Below are positions 51,373-60,746 of a DNA stretch of 64,000 nucleotides, piece by piece; the first letter of the stretch is position 1; each line of letters begins with the position of its first letter. The position numbers and the translations under genes are program-made. The notes under the pieces are model-generated. The model did not search any database. It worked only from the letters and a program-made list of their open reading frames with translations, and was not told the origin of the DNA. Location: positions 1-64,000 of the forward strand of contig NZ_AUEZ01000010.1 of NCBI RefSeq assembly GCF_000426245.1. Reading direction: 5' to 3'. The stretch is from Bradyrhizobium sp. Ai1a-2 (GTDB lineage: Bacteria; Pseudomonadota; Alphaproteobacteria; Rhizobiales; Xanthobacteraceae).

Positions 51373-52545
51373 TCAGTGCCCCATGCGTGCCGAAGCCGGA
51401 TGACCCGGCACCTTGAAGCGTTTGCCGGTATCGCTGACCTTCCCACCATCGACTTTCAGGATCGAGAAATCCTGGGTCAGGTAATTTCCGGCCAGGAGGT
51501 ACTTGCCATCCGGGGTGAACGCGACGGCCTCGGGCAAGCCACCGACCTCGATGTCCTGAGTCTTGGTCACCTTCTTGCCGTCGATCTTCAGCACCGTGAG
51601 GCTGCCGTTCTTCTGATAGTAGTACGCGTTCTTCATGTTGGAGCCGCGCAGAATGGCGGCGACAGCGAGATCTCCCTTCGGCGAAATTGCAAGGCCCTCG
51701 GGACCGTCGCCGACCACCACACGATCGATGATGCGCGGCGGATTGGCTTCGAGATCGATCACGCTCGTGGTGTCGACGCTGCCGTCGGATGAGCCGGCGC
51801 CGCCATTGTCGGACGTCAGTGCGAGTTTGCCACTCGGCGTCACCACGACATTGTATGGCCATTGGCCCGTCGGCAGATCGATCTTGTTGTAGGTGACCTT
51901 GTCTCCGGCAATATCGAGCACCGAGACCTTATGTGCGGGAAAGCGGACAGCGAGCGCCCGCTTGCCGTCCGGCGTGAACGCCACATGGGCGACGCTGTCG
52001 GGCAATGTGATCGTATCGGTGACCTTGACGTCGGTTCCGTTGATCGAGAGCACACTGACGGAATTGTCGCCACGATTGGCGACCAGCGCCATCTTGCCGG
52101 ACGGGCTGATGCTGAGCCCCGAGGGCTGCTTGCCGACGGTAACGGTCCCTGCCAGCTTCGGCGGGCTCGCCTTGAGATCGATGACGTAGACCTTGTTGTC
52201 GGGCACCTGCTTCAGCGCATCGCCGTCCTTGGTCACATCGACGGAATCGGCGACGAGGGCGATCGAGCCGGTCGGGTCGATGTCGAGATTGACCGGCGGT
52301 CCCACCACCGAATTCTTCAGCGGCAGTGAGGCGACAGTCTTGGGATTTTCCGGATTGGCGAGGTCGAGGATGAGAACCTGGTCCTTGCCGGGTGCCGACA
52401 GGATCGGTTTTCCATCGTCATCCCACACTAGCTTCTCGTCGAGCCCGACGATCATGAAAGGCTTCGCATGCACAGGATTGATGGTGAGATTGCAGAGCAG
52501 GACTGCGGCACCCAAAGATAGTCCGACGGCGCGGTAAGCAGGCAT
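51373..52545 (-). CDS. Periplasmic YncE-like beta-propeller protein
   Basis: 390 codons from ATG 52545 (GGGAG upstream). Signal peptide VGLSLGAAVLLCNLTINPVH then AKPF. The body is made of propeller blades with repeated SPSGKMALVANRGDNSVSVL, TPDGKRALAVRFPAHKVSVL, SPKGDLAVAAILRG and TPDGKYLLAGNYLTQDFSIL (the SPDGxxxxVxN YVTN-type motif). About seven such blades can be counted. Periplasmic, role unknown (metal/redox or binding scaffold in relatives). Confidence 0.85.
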   Translation of the reverse strand: MPAYRAVGLSLGAAVLLCNLTINPVHAKPFMIVGLDEKLVWDDDGKPILSAPGKDQVLILDLANPENPKTVASLPLKNSVVGPPVNLDIDPTGSIALVADSVDVTKDGDALKQVPDNKVYVIDLKASPPKLAGTVTVGKQPSGLSISPSGKMALVANRGDNSVSVLSINGTDVKVTDTITLPDSVAHVAFTPDGKRALAVRFPAHKVSVLDIAGDKVTYNKIDLPTGQWPYNVVVTPSGKLALTSDNGGAGSSDGSVDTTSVIDLEANPPRIIDRVVVGDGPEGLAISPKGDLAVAAILRGSNMKNAYYYQKNGSLTVLKIDGKKVTKTQDIEVGGLPEAVAFTPDGKYLLAGNYLTQDFSILKVDGGKVSDTGKRFKVPGHPASARMGH

Positions 52546-52680
52546 TGGCGTTCTCCCGGTTGCGCCGGCCACTGGCGGGCCGGTTTGCGCAGGGAAATTA
52601 AGCAGGGAACGCGAGCGTTGCCAATGACAGAACTGACCTGCGTGAGAATTGCGTTCGCCTGCTCTATGCCGCCGCGATCG

Positions 52681-53688
52681 TCACTCCGGATTGATGCCGG
52701 CGAATTTGGCGACCTTGCCCCATTTCTCGGTCTCCGCCAGCACGTAAGCCCGCATGTCTTCGGCCGAGCCGCCGACGGCCTCGGCGCCGAGCTTGCGCAG
52801 GCGCACAATCCCGTCCTCGGTCTTGAGGAATTTATCGACGCTCGCGTTGAGGCGGTCGATGATCTCCTTCGGCGTCTTCGCGGGAGCCGCGATCGTGAAC
52901 CAGGAAGCGGCGTCATAGCCGGGCACGGCCGCCTCCGCGATCGTCGGAAGATCAGGCAATAGCGGCCAGCGCTTGGAGGTGGACACCGCAAGCGGGCGGA
53001 TCTGTCCGGCCTCGGCGAAAGGCTGCGCGGCCGGGAGGTTGTCGATCATCAGATGCACGCGGCCGGCGATCAGGTCGGTCAGTGCCGGCGCGCTGCCTTT
53101 GTACGGCACATGTGTCATCTCGACGCCCGTCATCGAGCGGAACAGCTCGGTCGAGACATGGGCGGTGCTGCCGAGCCCGGGCGTGCCGTAGAACAATTCG
53201 CCGCGCTTGGACTTGGCGTAGTCGATCAGTTCGGCGACCGACTTCACCGGCAGCGAGTTGGTGACCGAGCAGAGATTGGGCACCCGCGCGATGATGATGA
53301 CCGGCGTGATATCCTTCAGCGGATCGAACGGCATGTTCTTGAACACGAACGGATTGATCGCATGCGTGCCCGGCGTGCCCACGAGGAAGGTGTAGCCGTC
53401 GGGGTCGGCCTTGGCGACGGCGTCGGCCGCGATATTGCCGCCTGCGCCGGTCTTGTTCTCGACGATGAACTGCTGGCCGAACTCCTCCGAGACCTTGGCC
53501 GCGACCACGCGGGCCAGGATGTCGGTGGTGCCGCCGGCAGCAAACGGCACCAGGAGCTTGACCGGCCGCGTCGGCCATTCGGCGGCGCGCGCCAGGCGTG
53601 GCAGCAGCGATGCACCGGCAAGCGCGGCGGTGCCCCGCAGCAGGGCGCGGCGGCTGGGATGTGACGAAGCGACGGTCGAAGAGGGCAT
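52681..53688 (-). CDS. Bug-family substrate-binding protein, Tat signal
   Basis: 335 codons from ATG 53688; the frame to 53850 is rejected because it starts in a repeat. Tat signal SRRALLRGTAALAGASLLPR. Mature: WPTRPVKLLVPFAAGGTTDI, ENKTGAGGNIAADAVAKADP, DGYTFLVGTPGTHAINPFVF, MTHVPYKGSAPALTDLIAGR, LPDLPTIAEAAVPGYDAASW. Bug motifs are complete. It follows a TAXI/TRAP pair (53852-56881) on the same strand, but is separated from it by a 163-base gap holding a repeat, so it may be independently expressed. Confidence 0.93.
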   Translation of the reverse strand: MPSSTVASSHPSRRALLRGTAALAGASLLPRLARAAEWPTRPVKLLVPFAAGGTTDILARVVAAKVSEEFGQQFIVENKTGAGGNIAADAVAKADPDGYTFLVGTPGTHAINPFVFKNMPFDPLKDITPVIIIARVPNLCSVTNSLPVKSVAELIDYAKSKRGELFYGTPGLGSTAHVSTELFRSMTGVEMTHVPYKGSAPALTDLIAGRVHLMIDNLPAAQPFAEAGQIRPLAVSTSKRWPLLPDLPTIAEAAVPGYDAASWFTIAAPAKTPKEIIDRLNASVDKFLKTEDGIVRLRKLGAEAVGGSAEDMRAYVLAETEKWGKVAKFAGINPE

Positions 53689-53791
53689 TTGAAAGTCCTT
53701 GAGTGATGCGGGCGGGCAGCCGCCGAAAAACCGAACGGCGCCCCATGGCGCCGCTCGGCCGCTGGTCAGGAATTTAGTTGGAGGTGCGCTA

Positions 53792-53854
53792 TAGCGTTTT
53801 CGAGCGAAGTGGATACCGGTTCGCGTTAAGAAACGCGTCAAAACAAACAAGCTA
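53792..53854. repeat. Dispersed repeat related to the 32847 MITE
   Basis: TAGCGTTTTCGAGCGAAGTG then GATACCGGTTCGCGT and AACGCGTCAAAACAA, matching the complement of 32884-32943. It runs to the TAXI gene stop codon (53852-53854). It is a shortened or half copy. Confidence 0.8.
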
Positions 53855-54826
53855 GCCGCCGATTCCCTTTTCCTTGAAATACTTCAGCGCGCCGGGATGG
53901 AACGGGATCGGGGAGCGATCCTGCACCTGGTTGTCGAGCGAGAAGCTTTCGGCTTCCTTGTGCACGGCGACGATGTCAGCCTTCTTTTCCACCAGCGTCT
54001 TGACGATCGTATAGGCGTCGTCGTTGCTCATCTTGTCGTTGGTGACGATCAGGTTCCAAACCTCCGTGATGGAGTTGTCCTTGTCGTAGCCCGGATACGA
54101 GCCCGCCTTGATCTTGCTCGGGGAATAGAGCTTGCCATATTTGGCGTTCATCTTCTCGGCCAGGTCGCCATGGTCGATCAGTTTCATCTTGATGCCGGGG
54201 GTCGCCGCCAGATCGGTGACCGCCGCAGTCGGAATGCCGCCGACCCAGAAGAATGCGTCGATCTTGCCGTCCTTGATGGCGTTGACGGATTCGGCAACGC
54301 CGAGCCGCTCGCGCTTCATGTCCTTGTCCTTGTCGAGGCCGGCGGCTTCGATGACACGGAATGCCATCACTTCGGTGGCGCTGCCGGGCGAACCCGTCGA
54401 AACCCGCTTGCCCTTGAGGTCCGCCATGGTCTGGATGCCGGTGCCTTCGACGGTCACCACGTGCATGCGGTTCGGATAGACGACGAGGAGGGCCTGCAGC
54501 GGCACCTTGTTGTTCTTGAACTTGTCATGGCCCTGCAGCGCATCGAGCGCGGCATCGGCCATGGTGAAGCCCATTTCGCTCTGCCCGGTGCCGATCAGCT
54601 TGAGATTGTCGACCGAGCCGCCGGTGACCTCAGCGGTGGCCTGCACGTTGGGAAGGCTCTTCGAGAGCACGTTTGCGACCGCGCCGCCAAGCGGATAGTA
54701 GACGCCGCCGGTCCCGCCGGTCCCGATCGACATGATCTTCTGCTGCGCATGGACGATGCCGGCGAAAGCGAGCCCGGCTGAAATCGTCACAGCAAGTATT
54801 GCTACAGTCCTTTTCAGTTTCCTCAT
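53852..54826 (-). CDS. TAXI-family TRAP substrate-binding protein
   Basis: 324 codons. Signal peptide VAILAVTISAGLAFAGIVHA. Mature: KIMSIGTGGTGGVYYPLGGA (the TAXI hallmark), VTGGSVDNLKLIGTGQSEMG, GKRVSTGSPGSATEVMAF, FWVGGIPTAAVTDLAATPG. These bind small dicarboxylates, glutamate or succinate-type ligands in known cases. The fused permease is 15 bases upstream (54842), so the order is permease then binding protein. Confidence 0.94.
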   Translation of the reverse strand: MRKLKRTVAILAVTISAGLAFAGIVHAQQKIMSIGTGGTGGVYYPLGGAVANVLSKSLPNVQATAEVTGGSVDNLKLIGTGQSEMGFTMADAALDALQGHDKFKNNKVPLQALLVVYPNRMHVVTVEGTGIQTMADLKGKRVSTGSPGSATEVMAFRVIEAAGLDKDKDMKRERLGVAESVNAIKDGKIDAFFWVGGIPTAAVTDLAATPGIKMKLIDHGDLAEKMNAKYGKLYSPSKIKAGSYPGYDKDNSITEVWNLIVTNDKMSNDDAYTIVKTLVEKKADIVAVHKEAESFSLDNQVQDRSPIPFHPGALKYFKEKGIGG

Positions 54827-54841
54827 CGTATCACTCCCTGA

Positions 54842-56881
54842 CTAAATCGTAAGCGCCGGTTCCTTCGGCGTCGGTGTTCTCGCCTGCCACAGCAGCACGC
54901 CGAGGCCAATGATCAGACCCGGCACGTAGGTGTAGCTGATATCGCGGCCGATCATCCATTCGACGATCGCCTCGATCAAACTCGGGAACACCAGCAGCAA
55001 TCCGGATAGCAGAAGCAGGCCGCGTTCGATCGGCGTAGTTTGTCGCAGGGCCCAGTTTTGGGCGAACGCAGCAAGCGCGAGCAGCCCGAGGGTCGCCTTG
55101 ATCGTGATTTCGAGGATGTCGACCCAGGAGCCGCCTTTGGGGATCGCCAGCAGGAGACCGACGCCCTGCGGGTCGAGCACGAACACGAACGGCACCAGGA
55201 AGGCCGGCAGCGTATATTTCCAGGACTGCAGCGTCGTACGGTAGGGATCGCCGCCGGTGATGGCGGCAGCCGCGAACGGAGACAGCGCTGTTGGCGGCGA
55301 CACCTCCGACAGCACGGCGTAGTAGAAGATGAACATGTGCGCGGCGTAATCGGGCACGCCGAGCTTGATCAGCGCCGGGGCTGCGATCACGGCGCAGATG
55401 ATGTAGGAGGCGGTCACCGGCACCGCGAGACCGATGATCCAGACGATCAGCGAGGTATAGATCGCGGTGAGCAGCAGGCTGCCGCCGGCATAGCTGATCA
55501 CGATCGACGAGAATTTCAGGCCAAGACCCGTCAGCGTCACGATGCCGACGACGATGCCCGCGCATGCACAGGTGGTCGCGGCGTTGAGCGCGCCGATCGA
55601 GCCGTCGGCCAGCGCCTTCACCAGCTTCTTCGGCATCAGCGCCGTTTCCCTTCGCAGGAAGCTCAGCACAAAGGTGACCACGACGGCGTAGAACACCGAC
55701 AGCGACGGCGAATAGCCGATGATCATGAACACGACTACGGCGATCAGGGAGATGAAGTGAAAGCCGTAGCGCTTCGTCATCTGGCCGAGTGTCAGTTCCG
55801 GCTTGAAGTTGACGTCCTTGGCGCCGAACTTGCGGGCGTCCAGTTCGACCATGAACAGCAGCGACATGTAGTAAAGGCAGGTCGGGATGGTCGCCATCCA
55901 GATCACGTCGAGATAGCTGATCTTGAGAAACTCGGCGATCAGGAACGCCGCCGCCCCCAGCACAGGCGGCGACAGGATCGCGCCCAGGCCACCGGCCGCC
56001 AGCAATCCGCCGGCGGCGTTTTTCTCAAAGCCCGCCTTGGCCAGCATCGGATAGGCCACCGTGCCGATCATGACGGTGGTGGCGACGCCCGAACCCGAGG
56101 GGCCGCCGAGCAGGAATGACGACAGCACGACCGTCCTTCCGGCGCTGTTCGGCTTGCCGCCCATCAGCGCGAGCGAGAAGTCGATGAAGAATTTCCCGGC
56201 GCCGGATTGCTGCAGGAATGCGCCGTAGATCGTGAACAGGATGATCAGGGTGGCCGACACATCGACCGCGACGCCGAAAATGCCTTCCAGGGTGATGAAG
56301 AGATGGCCGACCAGGCGGGACAGGTCGTAGCCGCGGTGGGTCCACGGCGCGGGCAGATGCGGACCGAGCATCGCATAGGCGATGAAGAACAGCGACACCA
56401 CGGGCATGATGGGCCCGGTGGTGCGCCGCGTCGCCTCGAGCAGTAGCACGATGAAGACAAGGCCGACGATGACATCCAGGTGGTCGGGCGTGGTGGCGCG
56501 GTCGGTGAAATCCTCGCCGCCCCACAGCGCATAGACGATGGTTGCGACCGCAACGATGCCCGGCACGATGTCCCACCAGCGGACGCGGTTGCGAAACCGC
56601 GTGGCGAGCGGAAACAAGAGGAAGCTCAGCACCAGCGTGAAGGCGACATGGGTATAGCGGAGTTCCTGGGTCGGAACGATCGCGTAGGCCGCATAGAGGT
56701 GAAACAGGCTCATGACCACTGCGATCGTGGTCGAAATGCGCCCCGCCCAGCCCATCAGGCGGTTGGTCGCGCCTTCCTCGGCCTCGACGAAGGTTTCCGC
56801 CTTTTGCAGCGCCTCCTCGGAGATGGCGACGACTTCGTCATTGGGCGACGATTTGCCTGACGGTCGGCCTTCTGTGGTCAT
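54842..56881 (-). CDS. TRAP transporter fused permease (4TM/12TM)
   Basis: 679 codons from ATG 56881 (upstream GGGGGAAG; frame to 57001 rejected). The small- and large-subunit parts are fused, as usual in TAXI-TRAP: a DctQ-like N-terminal part (ISTTIAVVMSLFHLYAAYAI, VRWWDIVPGIVAVATIVYAL) and a DctM-like rest (VVLSSFLLGGPSGSGVATTV, GGLGAILSPPVLGAAAFLIA, AHMFIFYYAVLSEVSPPTAL). An extended C-terminal segment has four further helices (RGLLLLSGLLLVFPSLIEA, YTYVPGLIIGLGVLLW). Operon with the TAXI gene. Confidence 0.94.
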   Translation of the reverse strand: MTTEGRPSGKSSPNDEVVAISEEALQKAETFVEAEEGATNRLMGWAGRISTTIAVVMSLFHLYAAYAIVPTQELRYTHVAFTLVLSFLLFPLATRFRNRVRWWDIVPGIVAVATIVYALWGGEDFTDRATTPDHLDVIVGLVFIVLLLEATRRTTGPIMPVVSLFFIAYAMLGPHLPAPWTHRGYDLSRLVGHLFITLEGIFGVAVDVSATLIILFTIYGAFLQQSGAGKFFIDFSLALMGGKPNSAGRTVVLSSFLLGGPSGSGVATTVMIGTVAYPMLAKAGFEKNAAGGLLAAGGLGAILSPPVLGAAAFLIAEFLKISYLDVIWMATIPTCLYYMSLLFMVELDARKFGAKDVNFKPELTLGQMTKRYGFHFISLIAVVVFMIIGYSPSLSVFYAVVVTFVLSFLRRETALMPKKLVKALADGSIGALNAATTCACAGIVVGIVTLTGLGLKFSSIVISYAGGSLLLTAIYTSLIVWIIGLAVPVTASYIICAVIAAPALIKLGVPDYAAHMFIFYYAVLSEVSPPTALSPFAAAAITGGDPYRTTLQSWKYTLPAFLVPFVFVLDPQGVGLLLAIPKGGSWVDILEITIKATLGLLALAAFAQNWALRQTTPIERGLLLLSGLLLVFPSLIEAIVEWMIGRDISYTYVPGLIIGLGVLLWQARTPTPKEPALTI

Positions 56882-57259
56882 GCTTCCCCCGGTACTCTCT
56901 CTATAGCCCGACTGGACGGCCGGGTCTTGGGCGGCGCATTCATGCTGGTTTGAGGGAAGCCTTGCAAGGGGCATCGCGCCTGCGACTTTCGGATGATACA
57001 TGCGGCGTATGCATCGGGCACATCAGCCAGATTGGGTTGACCGCGGGCGCGCGTCCGGCCAATTTCCCGGCAAGGGGAATACCCATGAATTCGAGCTTGG
57101 CAGCGCCCGTTGCGGTTGCTGCTTTCCTGGTCGGCACGTGGTGCGTCGGCCTGTAATCCTTAAGCGGGATCTAGCGAGGCGAATTTCGGGACCGCCAAGT
57201 CCCGGATTACGCTCCGCTTCATCCGCGCTGCAATGCGAACAACGACAGGGGAGAAGCCA
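56882..57259. other. Intergenic region between divergent TRAP and SDR genes
   Basis: 378 bases with no confident ORF; the frame at 56950-57156 (68 codons) has no family match by eye. It should contain both promoters. A near-palindrome ATGCGGCGTATGCAT lies at 57000-57014. Confidence 0.45.
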
Positions 57260-58063
57260 ATGGATCGGCTCAAGGGCAAAATCGCGATGGTGGTCGGCGC
57301 CGGTTCGATCGGGCCCGGCTGGGGCAATGGCAAGGCGACCGCCGTCACCTTTGCGCGCGAGGGTGCCAGCGTGTTCTGCGTCGATCGTAACGCGGCTGCC
57401 GCGGAAGAGACGGCGAGCATCATCACCGGCGAGGGCGGCAAGGCGACCGCGTTCACCGCCGATGTCTCGCGTGCAGCCGACGTCGAGGCGATGGTCGCGG
57501 CATGCCTGAAGACATACGGCCGCATCGACGTAACAGACAACAATGTCGGCATCGCCGAGATGGGCAGCGTGGTCGAGGTGAGCGAAGCGGAATGGGACCG
57601 CGTGTTCGCCGTCAACCTCAAGAGCGCCTATCTTGCGATGAAGCACGTGATCCCCGTGATGCAGAAGCAGGGCGGCGGCTCGATCATCAACATCTCCTCG
57701 ATCGCCTCGATCCGCCATCTCGGCATCTCCTATGTCACCTACGCCGCCACGAAGGCGGCCATGAACCAGATGACGCGCACCACCGCGGTGCAGTTCGCGC
57801 GCGACCATGTACGTGTGAACGCGATCCTGCCGGGCCTGATGAAGACGCCGATGGTGGCGAATTCCGCCGGCCTCGCCGCCAGCTATTCCGCGGGCGACGT
57901 GGAAGCGATGTGGCGCGCCCGCGACGCACAGGTGCCGATGGGCCATATGGGCGACGCCTGGGACGTCGCCAATGCTGCGCTGTTCCTGGCCTCGGATGAA
58001 TCGAAATATATCACCGGCATCGAGCTCGTCGTCGACGGCGGCGTGACGCTGAAGGTGAGTTAG
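57260..58063 (+). CDS. Short-chain dehydrogenase/reductase
   Basis: 267 codons from ATG 57260 (AGGGGAGA upstream). Coenzyme motif: MVVGAGSIGPGWGNGKATAV (an unusual, longer glycine loop than TGxxxGIG). DNNVGIAEMGSV replaces the NNAG motif, NISSIASIRH holds the catalytic Ser and YVTYAATKAAMNQM the Tyr-x3-Lys. The C-terminus YITGIELVVDGGVTLK is the usual SDR ending. Substrate unknown; NAD(P) dependent. Confidence 0.93.
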   Translation: MDRLKGKIAMVVGAGSIGPGWGNGKATAVTFAREGASVFCVDRNAAAAEETASIITGEGGKATAFTADVSRAADVEAMVAACLKTYGRIDVTDNNVGIAEMGSVVEVSEAEWDRVFAVNLKSAYLAMKHVIPVMQKQGGGSIINISSIASIRHLGISYVTYAATKAAMNQMTRTTAVQFARDHVRVNAILPGLMKTPMVANSAGLAASYSAGDVEAMWRARDAQVPMGHMGDAWDVANAALFLASDESKYITGIELVVDGGVTLKVS

Positions 58064-58076
58064 CGCGCAGCGCCGT

Positions 58077-58153
58077 AGGGTGGGCAAAGCGTAGCGTGCC
58101 CACCTTTCTTGCACCTGATGTGGATGGTGGGCACGCTGCGCTTTGCCCACCCT
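58077..58153. repeat. Intergenic palindrome (AGGGTGGGCAAAGCG family)
   Basis: AGGGTGGGCAAAGCGTAGCG left, CTTTGCCCACCCT right; the 28-base stem has one mismatch. It lies between convergent genes. Confidence 0.9.
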
Positions 58154-58165
58154 TCAAATTCTTCG

Positions 58166-59710
58166 CTACGCCTGCGCGCTCAATTCGGCACGGTCGAGTT
58201 CTTCCTCGACCTGGTGAAACGCGTCGTCGCCGATCTCCTCCGATTCACGCAGCTTCAGGAGCGATTGCCGGGCGGCGCTGATGGCGCGGCGCCGCAATGG
58301 GTCGGCGGGAAGCTCGCTCGAAGCGACGCCGCCGCTCGGATCGGTCTCGGCGCGCATCAGAAGCGCGCGGTACTCCAGCCTGAGGATTTCCGCCTCTTCG
58401 GACGGATCGCCGTCGATCTCCTCCAGCGCGGCACGAAAGGCGATGGCGCGGGCGCGCGCCGCCTCACCCGCCACCGGATCGTCGTCCTTCAGCCGCAGCG
58501 CCTCGATCAGCGGCCGCAGGGTCAGGCCCTGGATCACCAGCGTTCCAAATACGACCGAAAAGGCCGTCAGCACGATGAGGTCGCGATACGGAAAATCCTC
58601 CGGCAGCGCAAAGGCGGCTGCCAGCGTGACGATGCCGCGCATCCCGCACCACGAAATGACGAAGCCGCTCTTGATTGTCGGCGGGGGCGCCGTGCGCGAC
58701 GGATGGAACAACCCCCATGCCAACAGCCGTCGAAAGACGGCGCCATAGCTCATCACCCACGCGATGCGCGCGAGGATCACGGCCGCCAGCACGCTCGCGG
58801 CAAAGATGCAATATTCCATGCGCACGTAGGCGTCGAGCCCGGCCCAGATCGGCTTGAGCTGCATCCCGATGAACATGAAGGCGAGCACGTTGAGCACGAA
58901 CACCACGGTCTCCCACACCGCATAGGACGGGACACGCAGCCGGGCCGGCGTGCGTGCCGGTGCGGTGCGGGCCAGCGTGATGGCGAAGACCACAACGGTG
59001 AGGATGCCGGAAAGGCCGATTCGCTCGGCGATGATCCAGATCATGAACGTGCCGCCGAACTGGGTGATGATCGCGCTCGGCGCGTAGCTGATCCGTTGCG
59101 TCAGCAGTGCCGAAATCCTCGCGAACAGAAAGCCCGCGAGCAGGCTGCCGACGAGCGCCCACGCGACCGCGGGCGCGAATTCGTGCAGCTTCGCATGCTC
59201 GATCGCCACGGCGCCGACGGCGATGCGATAGATCAGCAGCGCGCTGGCGTCGTTGAGCAGGCTTTCGCCTTCGAGGATTTTCAGAAGCCGATAGGGCAGC
59301 TTGACCTGACGCAGGATCGCGACTGCCGCCGCTGCATCCGGCGGCGCCACGATGGCGCCGAGCGCGATCGCCGCGGCCCATGGCATATCAGGCTTGAACC
59401 AGTGCGCCACCAGGGCGACGGCCGCGGTGGTGGTTCCGACCGCAGCCAGCACCAGCATCGTCACCGGCAGCCAATTGTTGCGGAGATCGCGCAGCGAGGT
59501 GTCGAACGCAGCATCGACCAGCACGGGGGCCACGAACAGCGCCAGCGCCAGACTGGGTTCCAAGGTCCAGGACGGCCCCGACGGCAGGAAGGTCAGGAGC
59601 ACGCCGCCGATCGCAAGGAAGGTCGGGTAGGGTACGTTGATCCGTCGCGCCACCGCCGACAGCGGAATGGCGACGAGCAGCAGGACGATGATCCATTCGA
59701 AGGTTGACAC
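58166..59710 (-). CDS. CPA1-type Na+(K+)/H+ antiporter
   Basis: 514 codons. Twelve or so membrane helices at residues ~1-410: FEWIIVLLLVAIPLSAVARR, ALALFVAPVLVDAAFD, NNWLPVTMLVLAAVGTTT. The ion-binding helix reads AIALGAIVAPPDAAAAVAIL (Asp in the PPDA motif) and LKILEGESLLNDASALLIY is the ND motif. CGMRGIVTLAAAFALP is another CPA1 signature. A cytoplasmic tail of ~100 residues (~415-514) is Glu/Arg rich and helical (RLEYRALLMRAETDP). Confidence 0.94.
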   Translation of the reverse strand: MSTFEWIIVLLLVAIPLSAVARRINVPYPTFLAIGGVLLTFLPSGPSWTLEPSLALALFVAPVLVDAAFDTSLRDLRNNWLPVTMLVLAAVGTTTAAVALVAHWFKPDMPWAAAIALGAIVAPPDAAAAVAILRQVKLPYRLLKILEGESLLNDASALLIYRIAVGAVAIEHAKLHEFAPAVAWALVGSLLAGFLFARISALLTQRISYAPSAIITQFGGTFMIWIIAERIGLSGILTVVVFAITLARTAPARTPARLRVPSYAVWETVVFVLNVLAFMFIGMQLKPIWAGLDAYVRMEYCIFAASVLAAVILARIAWVMSYGAVFRRLLAWGLFHPSRTAPPPTIKSGFVISWCGMRGIVTLAAAFALPEDFPYRDLIVLTAFSVVFGTLVIQGLTLRPLIEALRLKDDDPVAGEAARARAIAFRAALEEIDGDPSEEAEILRLEYRALLMRAETDPSGGVASSELPADPLRRRAISAARQSLLKLRESEEIGDDAFHQVEEELDRAELSAQA

Positions 59711-59862
59711 GCGTCAAATTCCCGTTGGCAAACGTATGCTAATCTAGCACCAGTTTGCGAGCCTGTGGGCAAGCGCGTAAATCGCGACAAATCTCCCGCT
59801 GTGCGCGGCACGCGTCGTTTGCTACCATTGGCTGAGATCAAGAATTCCTGCCGGACCAATCG

Positions 59863-60627
59863 ATGCAATCCTGGCTCTTCATCCGACGCGTCATCGTCGC
59901 GTCGAGCTTTTGCATGGCGCTTGCGCAGCATGCAGCTGCAACCAGCGTGGAGGCGCTGAAGGATGTGCAGGCCGATCCTGCGCCATGCCTCGCCGCGGCC
60001 GGTGCAAATGATGATGACAAAACCGTCGATCTCTGCACGGCGCTGATCGACAATGAAAACACCGCCAAGGCCGATCGCGTCAAGGCGCTGACCGCGCGCG
60101 GTGATGCCTATGCCCGCAAGGACATGGTCGACCGCGCGATCTCCGATTACGACGCGGTGCTGGGACTGGATCCGACGCTTGCCGATAGCTTCAATGCGCG
60201 CGGCGAGCTCTGGCGCAGGAAGGGCGACCGACCCAAGGCGCTCGCCGATTTCGGCGCAGCGATCAAGCTGAATCCAGATCACGCCGCGGCGCGCGCCAAC
60301 TACAAGTCGCTGGCCCTGGAGCTCGAGCGTCTGGGCGCGCTGATGGCCGTTGCCGGCAAGCCGAGTTTTGATTGCGCCAGGGCGCGCCGCGCCGTGGAGA
60401 AGGTCATCTGCGGCAATCCGGAGCTCGCCGATCTCGATCGCGAGATCTTTGCGGCGAATGCCAGGGCGGTCAGCGAGGCCGAGGACCCGCACGCGGCCCG
60501 CGCCCTGCAACGCGCGCAGGACGTATTCATCGCCCGCCGCAACGCCCAATTCGGCCGTCCCGGCTACGACCTGCAGAAGGCGATGAAGCAGCGGCTTGAG
60601 AAGCTGAACGGGGTCGACGGGCATTAG
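59863..60627 (+). CDS. TPR protein with LprI-like C-terminal domain
   Basis: 254 codons. Probable signal anchor (VIVASSFCMALAQHAAA). Three TPR-like helix pairs at ~45-150 (RVKALTARGDAYARKDMVDR, AISDYDAVLGLDPTLADSFN, LADFGAAIKLNPDHAAARAN). C-terminal ~165-250: SFDCARARRAVEKVICGNPE, LADLDREIFAANARAVSEAE, a two-Cys domain of the LprI/DUF1311 type (lysozyme-inhibitor related). The pairing of TPR with this domain is found in several rhizobia; role unknown, periplasmic. Confidence 0.82.
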   Translation: MQSWLFIRRVIVASSFCMALAQHAAATSVEALKDVQADPAPCLAAAGANDDDKTVDLCTALIDNENTAKADRVKALTARGDAYARKDMVDRAISDYDAVLGLDPTLADSFNARGELWRRKGDRPKALADFGAAIKLNPDHAAARANYKSLALELERLGALMAVAGKPSFDCARARRAVEKVICGNPELADLDREIFAANARAVSEAEDPHAARALQRAQDVFIARRNAQFGRPGYDLQKAMKQRLEKLNGVDGH

Positions 60628-60746
60628 TTGCGGCTCTTCGCCCTGCGCTTTCGGCTTGAATCCGTGCCGCTTCCCGTGACAATGGCGGCAAGAGTGGAAC
60701 GACAATCGCCGCCTCGTCACGGCCGGCGGCCGCCGGGAGGAACGCT

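Noticed and set aside
57023..58150. A 375-codon minus-strand frame over the SDR gene
   Set aside because: Antisense shadow of a gene with clear SDR motifs; no motif of its own, with composition rich in Arg/His.
58109..59707. A 532-codon plus-strand frame over the antiporter
   Set aside because: Antisense shadow of the CPA1 gene; Arg/Gln/His-rich and no domain.
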